Positions 58,555 to 64,000 of a stretch of 64,000 nt of DNA are shown piece by piece. Positions within the stretch are counted from its first letter, which is position 1, and the number at the start of each line of letters is the position of its first letter. The notes under the pieces were generated by a model. The model saw nothing but the letters and a program-made list of their open reading frames with translations, made no database searches and was not told the DNA's origin. Both the position numbers and the translations under genes were made by a program. Origin of the DNA: Acetatifactor sp. (GTDB lineage: Bacteria; Bacillota; Clostridia; Lachnospirales; Lachnospiraceae); the NCBI GenBank assembly GCA_029055435.1, contig JAIDDH010000074.1:1-64000 (forward strand). Reading direction: 5' to 3'.

Positions 58555-59852
58555 TTTATGAAAGCTGGGGAAGACGGACCAGAAAACATATCAAACATCT
58601 GGTTAATAGCGGAAAAGTGTCTGCGGACAATACGGTCATTATCTTTGGAGCGGGCGAGTCGTCCAAGGAAGCAATGGATATTCTGAGGGAGTTCGGCATC
58701 AAAATAAGCAGGATTGTAGATAATGATGTGCGGAAACAGGGAAAGTATTGCTCCGGTGTTGAAATAGAAGATCCTGTTGTAATTAAGGAACAGTGGCAGG
58801 ATGGAATGATTGTGTTGTTCTATTCATACTATCATGCAGACGAGATGGCAAGCCAATTAAAAGGCTACGGATTAAAGGAAAATAGAGATTTCTTTTCGCT
58901 TGTAAGATATGAGTTTATGCAAAATACAGTCTGGAAGCAGACTTACAGGGTATTGCAGGGGTTAAAGCTGTATAATAAGCTGCGGAAGAAGTATCCGGAT
59001 TGTGAAAAGATTTTGCTTTGTCCGTATACAGGTACAGGCGATGTATACTTGATTGGCGGAATGCTGCAGCAATATTTGGAGCAGCAAGACATACACAAAT
59101 ATGTGTTTATCGTAGTAAGCACGGCCTGCCGCAAAATCGCACAGCTATTCGATATTCAGAATATTGAACAGTTGCAGGGGGAAATGGCAGATTACATAGT
59201 AAAGGCCAATGTGTTTTGTCCCGACAGATGCGATGTGCTGGTGCTCAATGACAGCTGGGTGAGTGTATATACCAATCCGACGGAGCGTCTGCGCGGTTAT
59301 AAGGGTTTAAATTTTACCGCTGTGTTTCGGAACATTGTGTTCCAAATTAAAGGGGATTTGAAATTAAGCTTTCCCGATTGGAGGAGAAATACAGAAGAGG
59401 CCCAGGCCTTTCTCAAGGAGCATCATATGATTCAGGGAAGGACGGTCATTTTGGCGCCTTATTCCAATACCTTATCGGAGTTTCCCAATCGGATGTGGGA
59501 GCAATTAGTAGTATCTCTGCATGAAAAAGGATATGTGGTGTGTACAAACAGCTGTGGTCCCAAAGAGCCGCCCATCAAAGGGACGGAGGGAGTTTTCTTT
59601 CCTTTGAGCATTGCGGCTGCTGTTGTCAGCCTTGCCGGAGGATTTATAGGGGCAAGGTGTGGATTGTGCGATATTATCAGTTCCGCAAGCGCGAAGAAAG
59701 TGATTATATATGACAAGGACAGTTATTTTTATCAGGCAACAACCAAGGCGTATTTCAGCCTGAATGATATGGGATTGTGTCAGGATGCGATAGAGCTGGA
59801 TTATGTAGGTGACATCGATTCCGTTGTCGGACAAGTGCTTGCCAATTTTTAA
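58551..59852 (+). CDS. N-terminal Rossmann-like module plus GT9-like glycosyltransferase (paralogue of 54349-55578)
   Basis: TVIIFGAGESSKEAMDILREFGIKISRIVDND; KILLCPYTGTGDVYLIGGML; TVILAPYSNTLSEFP; GGFIGARCGLCDIISSASAKKVIIY. Confidence 0.65.
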   Translation: MIYESWGRRTRKHIKHLVNSGKVSADNTVIIFGAGESSKEAMDILREFGIKISRIVDNDVRKQGKYCSGVEIEDPVVIKEQWQDGMIVLFYSYYHADEMASQLKGYGLKENRDFFSLVRYEFMQNTVWKQTYRVLQGLKLYNKLRKKYPDCEKILLCPYTGTGDVYLIGGMLQQYLEQQDIHKYVFIVVSTACRKIAQLFDIQNIEQLQGEMADYIVKANVFCPDRCDVLVLNDSWVSVYTNPTERLRGYKGLNFTAVFRNIVFQIKGDLKLSFPDWRRNTEEAQAFLKEHHMIQGRTVILAPYSNTLSEFPNRMWEQLVVSLHEKGYVVCTNSCGPKEPPIKGTEGVFFPLSIAAAVVSLAGGFIGARCGLCDIISSASAKKVIIYDKDSYFYQATTKAYFSLNDMGLCQDAIELDYVGDIDSVVGQVLANF

Positions 59853-59899
59853 GAGATTGAATACTACGATAGAAAATATATGTCAAAAGGAGAGGGAAA

Positions 59900-61129
59900 A
59901 TGGGAGAGAAATTGGAGGTAAAACTGGACGTAAAGAGGTCGATCCATGTTATCAATGAGCTGCCGCATTATTATGAATTGCAGGACATGTTTGATTTCTG
60001 CGCAAAATATGAGAATTTATATATATATGGAACGGCCTATGAACAGGAAATGCTGCTTAAATATTTTGATATGTCAGGGATTAAAATTGACGGATTTGTC
60101 GTTACTCAGGGAGAGGAGGACGAGAGGGAGTTCGTCTATCGGCAACTGCCTGTCAGGAATATCCACGATGTGATGAAGGAAAAAGGCGCAGGGGTGATTT
60201 TGGCTATTTCAGAGAAATACTTTGGCTCTATCATTCCGATGTTCCGAAGGGAAGGATTTACGGATTATTTCCGGATGTCGGAATATAATAAGGCGGCGAT
60301 TGCTTATAATGTCCGGAGGCGGCCGAAGGAAGAGTATACGCTGGAGGTAAATGTTTCGGATCATTGTAACCTTTCCTGTCAGATGTGCGACCATTATTCC
60401 CAATTATCCAAGGAAAGATTCCTTGATATAGAGCAGTTTGAAAAGGATATGAAGCGTCTGGGTGAATTGTTTGACCATAAGATTGCCTGCATAACCTTGC
60501 TGGGGGGAGAACCCACGCTCAACAAAAATTTGATAAAGTGCATAAAAGTGGTCAGGGAGTCGTTTCCTGACTGCCAGTTAATTATACTCACCAACGGAGT
60601 ATTGCTGTTAGATTGGGAGAACTATCCGGAAGGCAATCTGTGGCAGGCTTGCAAGGATTATAAGGTAGATATAACCGTGACAGTCTATCCGATTAATCTG
60701 AAGTATGAGGAGATGGAGAGAAAGGCGAAAGAGTATGGCATAAATTTGAAGATGTCATCTGACATTCATGCCGTGACTCCTACCAAGATGGTAAAGGTTT
60801 CGGATAAGCATGTGATGAAGCCGGACAAGTCAAGTCCGAACTATCTTGGAATAGGATGTTTATATTATAATAAATTTAATGTGCTGAAAAACGGTCGGAT
60901 ATATATGTGCCCGGTGGCTGCCCACAGCGGTATATTGAATGAAAGTTTTGGACAGAATTTTGAGCTTACAGATAAGGATTCGATTGACATCTACAAGGTC
61001 AACAGTTGGGAAGAAATTACAGAATTCGGATGCCATGCCATTCCGTTCTGCAGCTATTGCGATTTGAGGAACTGGCATCATGATTCCAACTGGAAAGCAA
61101 GTTCTAAAACGATAGACGAATATATTTAA
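59900..61129 (+). CDS. radical SAM protein with N-terminal Rossmann-like module and Cys-rich C-terminus
   Basis: NVSDHCNLSCQMCDHYS (CX3CX2C), LLGGEPTLNKN; C-terminal CLYYN...MCPVAAH...CSYC. Confidence 0.9.
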   Translation: MGEKLEVKLDVKRSIHVINELPHYYELQDMFDFCAKYENLYIYGTAYEQEMLLKYFDMSGIKIDGFVVTQGEEDEREFVYRQLPVRNIHDVMKEKGAGVILAISEKYFGSIIPMFRREGFTDYFRMSEYNKAAIAYNVRRRPKEEYTLEVNVSDHCNLSCQMCDHYSQLSKERFLDIEQFEKDMKRLGELFDHKIACITLLGGEPTLNKNLIKCIKVVRESFPDCQLIILTNGVLLLDWENYPEGNLWQACKDYKVDITVTVYPINLKYEEMERKAKEYGINLKMSSDIHAVTPTKMVKVSDKHVMKPDKSSPNYLGIGCLYYNKFNVLKNGRIYMCPVAAHSGILNESFGQNFELTDKDSIDIYKVNSWEEITEFGCHAIPFCSYCDLRNWHHDSNWKASSKTIDEYI

Positions 61130-61142
61130 GGAGGCGGTACGG

Positions 61143-61952
61143 ATGCAGGCGGTTACCCTTAACAATGGCGTGGAAATGCCTCAGATTGGATTAGGAACAT
61201 TTGCGTTGAAGGAGCAGGCTATCGTAAGCGCATTGCAGACGGGATACCGCATGCTCGATACGGCGTGGCAGTATGGCAATGAGGAAGAAGTGGGCAATGC
61301 GGTGCGCCACAGCGGCATTGAGCGTAAAGACATTTTCATTACGACCAAGTTGTGGACGGACCATATACGGCAGCATACGGTCCGGGAGGCATTTGAGGAC
61401 AGCTTGAGGAAGCTGCAGACAGACTATGTGGATTTGTATCTGATTCACTGGCCTGCGGAAGGCTTTGATGCTGCATGGAAGGTAATGGAGGAGTTATATG
61501 CAGAGGGCAGGGTCAGAGCCATCGGAGTGAGCAACTGCCACGTGCAGCATTTGGAGCTTTTGGCAAAGGTATCAGATATCGTGCCGGCGGTGAATCAGGT
61601 GGAGTCGTCCCCGCTGTTTAATAATGAGGCTCTGATTCAGTATTCACGAGACCGGGGGATCGTGCCGGAGGCATGGTGTCCTTTAGGAGGTTCGGGCTGT
61701 TATAAGCGGGTATTGGAGAACCCTTTGATTATGGATATGGCTCACCGCTATAACAGGACGGAGGCACAGATTGTCTTAAGATGGCATATCCAGCGTGGAA
61801 TAGTCATCATCCCCAGATCATCCGATGGGGAGCGCCAAAGGAAGAATATAGATGTGACAGACTTTGAACTGACAGCGGAGGATATGGCTGTCATCGCGGG
61901 GATTGACACAGGAAGGCGTGTAGGCGCCAATCCCGACACCTTCAATTTCTAA
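61143..61952 (+). CDS. aldo/keto reductase
   Basis: VEMPQIGLGTFAL, MLDTAWQYGNEEEVG, VDLYLIHWP, IPRSSDGERQRKNI. Confidence 0.95.
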   Translation: MQAVTLNNGVEMPQIGLGTFALKEQAIVSALQTGYRMLDTAWQYGNEEEVGNAVRHSGIERKDIFITTKLWTDHIRQHTVREAFEDSLRKLQTDYVDLYLIHWPAEGFDAAWKVMEELYAEGRVRAIGVSNCHVQHLELLAKVSDIVPAVNQVESSPLFNNEALIQYSRDRGIVPEAWCPLGGSGCYKRVLENPLIMDMAHRYNRTEAQIVLRWHIQRGIVIIPRSSDGERQRKNIDVTDFELTAEDMAVIAGIDTGRRVGANPDTFNF

Positions 61953-61970
61953 TGATGAGGAACAGGTAAA

Positions 61971-63227
61971 ATGGTCGAATATGAGAGAAGGGAATTGTAT
62001 TACAGACTTGGCAGGATGCATGATGAGGGTGTATTCTCAAAGGCTTCCATAGTGGTGTGTTTCGGATTCAATTATTTTGCCAAGTGTATTGTGGCATTTT
62101 TGCTGGGGGCGGGAGTTGAGCAGTCAAAAATACATATTGTAGATAATTATGCGACAGGTGAATACAAGGGAGTAAATGTGCAAAGACCGGATGAGGTGTT
62201 GGAGCCCTTCAATGCCGATGCGGTAATTCTGTTAGCATCGTCTTACAATAAAGCAATGACAAAGCAATTGAAAAAGTTGGGCTATCGCAGGAAACGGCAG
62301 ATATTTGAGATTTTAAACAATGCATCAAAATTTTATAAGCTCGGAAGCCGTATCAAAGTGACCCATCCTGATATGTATAATAAGATTTTGAGTAATATGG
62401 TTTTTCCCATTTATAAGCATACACATGCTGATTTATATCAGAAGATGCAGCAGAATAGTAAATTTAAAGATATTCACAAAGGTGAGCGCTGCTTTATTAT
62501 GGGAAATGGTCCGTCGCTGAAGACCGTTGATTTTTCACTATTGGAAAATGAGATTGTCTTTGGTGTCAACCATATTATGAAAGTGCCCGGGTGGGAAAAT
62601 GCTCATATCAATTATTGGACATGCACAGATGGCGACTATCTTGGAATTTGGACGAATGCATTATATACCTTTTATCAGGAAGTGCAGAAGCTGCAGGGAA
62701 AGGGAGTATCCTGTTTTATACCATTTGAGGCAGAACAATATTGTAGATTGCATGGCTTGGATGCAGTGTTGGATCTGAATTATATCAATGCACAGGAACA
62801 ATATACGAGTATTGATCAGAAAATGAACATTCGGGATATAGACTTAACCCGATTTATGATGCAAGGCTTTAATGTCGTTCTCACAAGTATTAATATAGCG
62901 ATTTATATGGGCTTTTCAGAGATTTATCTGCTTGGCTGCAATCAATCCAATTTGAAGGGGGAACTTTTGTATTATTTGGATAATTGTGACATTGACAGTC
63001 ATGCATTTGAAGGGCGTAACAGTGAGGCGAGTGTCGTTCTGAAAAGAAAAGTAAAAACGCAGGGGATATTGTCTGAAATCAAAGTGGAGCTCACACAGAT
63101 TATACAATTTGGTCTGTTGTATGATTATTGTAAAAGGAATGGGGTTAAACTGGTTAATTTGTCCCATCCGACATTGATTGAAAATGTTCCTCAGGATACC
63201 CTTGAAAATGTATTGAAAGAGAAGTAA
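61971..63227 (+). CDS. N-terminal Rossmann-like module plus DUF115 (MptE/Maf-like) protein
   Basis: GERCFIMGNGPSLKTVDFSLLENEIVFGVNHI; EIYLLGCNQSNL; HAFEGRN. Confidence 0.8.
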   Translation: MVEYERRELYYRLGRMHDEGVFSKASIVVCFGFNYFAKCIVAFLLGAGVEQSKIHIVDNYATGEYKGVNVQRPDEVLEPFNADAVILLASSYNKAMTKQLKKLGYRRKRQIFEILNNASKFYKLGSRIKVTHPDMYNKILSNMVFPIYKHTHADLYQKMQQNSKFKDIHKGERCFIMGNGPSLKTVDFSLLENEIVFGVNHIMKVPGWENAHINYWTCTDGDYLGIWTNALYTFYQEVQKLQGKGVSCFIPFEAEQYCRLHGLDAVLDLNYINAQEQYTSIDQKMNIRDIDLTRFMMQGFNVVLTSINIAIYMGFSEIYLLGCNQSNLKGELLYYLDNCDIDSHAFEGRNSEASVVLKRKVKTQGILSEIKVELTQIIQFGLLYDYCKRNGVKLVNLSHPTLIENVPQDTLENVLKEK

Positions 63228-63260
63228 TATAGGTAAATCAAGGAGGTTGTCAGATAATTT

Positions 63261-63920
63261 ATGAAGATAGTAGCTTTTGAACCGATTAAATTGAATTCAC
63301 AGAGATTGCCGGGAAAAAACAAACTTCCGCTGGCGGGCAGACCGCTTTGCTATCATCTGACAAATGCATTGCTGCAGGTTCCTGAAATCGATGAAGTATA
63401 TGTCTTTTGCAGCAGCGAGGAAGTTATGGATTATGTTCCCGAAGGGACAAAATTTTTGAAGAGGGACAGCTATTATGACGGAGACAGCGTGAAAAGCTTT
63501 GAATTGATTGGAAAGTTTATTGATTCTGTCGATGCGGATATTTATGTGTTTGCCAATACGACATCCCCTTTCCTGAAAGCGGATTCTATTTCAAATGCTT
63601 TACGGCATGTGATTGACGGCGAATATGATTCAGCAGTTACAGTGCGTGAATTTAAGACCTTTGCGCTGTATCAGGGTAAGCCTCTCAATTATGATATCAA
63701 TGATATCCCTAAGACTCAGGATATAGAACCTGTTTACGTGGAGACGAGCGGGGCATATATTTTCAAAAAGGAGATTTTTACGGAGCATCGCAGAAGATTA
63801 GGATTTCATCCTTATTTACAGATTGTGGACGAGATAGAGGGCGTTGATATCGATACAAAAGAAGATTTTGATTATGCTGAAACTTTGGCGAGGCTGGCTG
63901 ACCGGGAGGCGCTGTCATGA
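63261..63920 (+). CDS. acylneuraminate cytidylyltransferase-family protein
   Basis: FEPIKLNSQRLPGKNKLPLAGRPL; DIYVFANTTSPFLKADSI; EIEGVDIDTKEDFDYAE. Confidence 0.9.
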   Translation: MKIVAFEPIKLNSQRLPGKNKLPLAGRPLCYHLTNALLQVPEIDEVYVFCSSEEVMDYVPEGTKFLKRDSYYDGDSVKSFELIGKFIDSVDADIYVFANTTSPFLKADSISNALRHVIDGEYDSAVTVREFKTFALYQGKPLNYDINDIPKTQDIEPVYVETSGAYIFKKEIFTEHRRRLGFHPYLQIVDEIEGVDIDTKEDFDYAETLARLADREALS

Positions 63921-64000
63921 TATTGAGCGTTTCTTTATTCTCGTGTAAAGTGGACAGGGAAGTATATATAAGCAAGCTGAAGGCAAATGGGATAAATATG
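63917..64000 (+). CDS. start of a further glycan-locus ORF, truncated by the window end
   Basis: ATGA overlap with the upstream stop; MILSVSLFSCKVDREVYISKLKANGINM... open to the edge. Confidence 0.5.
   Translation, partial: MILSVSLFSCKVDREVYISKLKANGINM

Noticed and set aside
1-64000. tRNA, rRNA, T-box or other riboswitch elements
   Set aside because: None recognised. glyQS and alaS have leaders of only ~15 bp, too short for T-boxes. A tRNAscan-SE/Infernal run would be needed to exclude small RNAs.

Overview
The window is one contiguous stretch of a Firmicutes chromosome, probably Lachnospiraceae-like. That taxonomic guess is an inference from gene order and protein style. (1) 1-28 kb is mostly housekeeping: a 2-hydroxyacyl-CoA dehydratase activase-like protein, an M16C peptidase, era - YqzL-like - recO, glycyl-tRNA synthetase, a degenerate-J/TPR protein next to an Hsp70, alaS, two polytopic membrane proteins and a D-Ala-D-Ala carboxypeptidase. 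(2) 30.6-41.1 kb holds a UvrA-like ATPase gene split by a 7,886-bp mobilizable element (large serine recombinase, XRE regulator, DUF3847-like protein, MobA/MobL relaxase, MBL-fold hydrolase, GNAT, TnpW-like protein). The junctions can be placed at a shared GGG, and removing the element restores an 860-codon ORF in frame. Inside it, a ~207-bp run of eight abutting hairpins is followed by a sequence like the IncQ/MOBQ nick site, directly before the relaxase gene. (3) 42-44 kb encodes a class-M-like sirtuin and a macrodomain hydrolase, behind a consensus sigma-A promoter bracketed by two TGTAA-N9-TTACA palindromes. (4) 46-50.5 kb carries HxlR/flavodoxin, MATE and XRE genes. (5) 51.3-64 kb is a surface-glycan locus. 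In it, two GT9-like proteins, a radical SAM enzyme and a DUF115 protein appear to share one N-terminal Rossmann-like module, next to a very large LicD fusion, a nucleotidyltransferase-kinase fusion and a CMP-sugar synthetase. No rRNA, tRNA or CRISPR array was recognised. All family calls were made by eye, without database searches.
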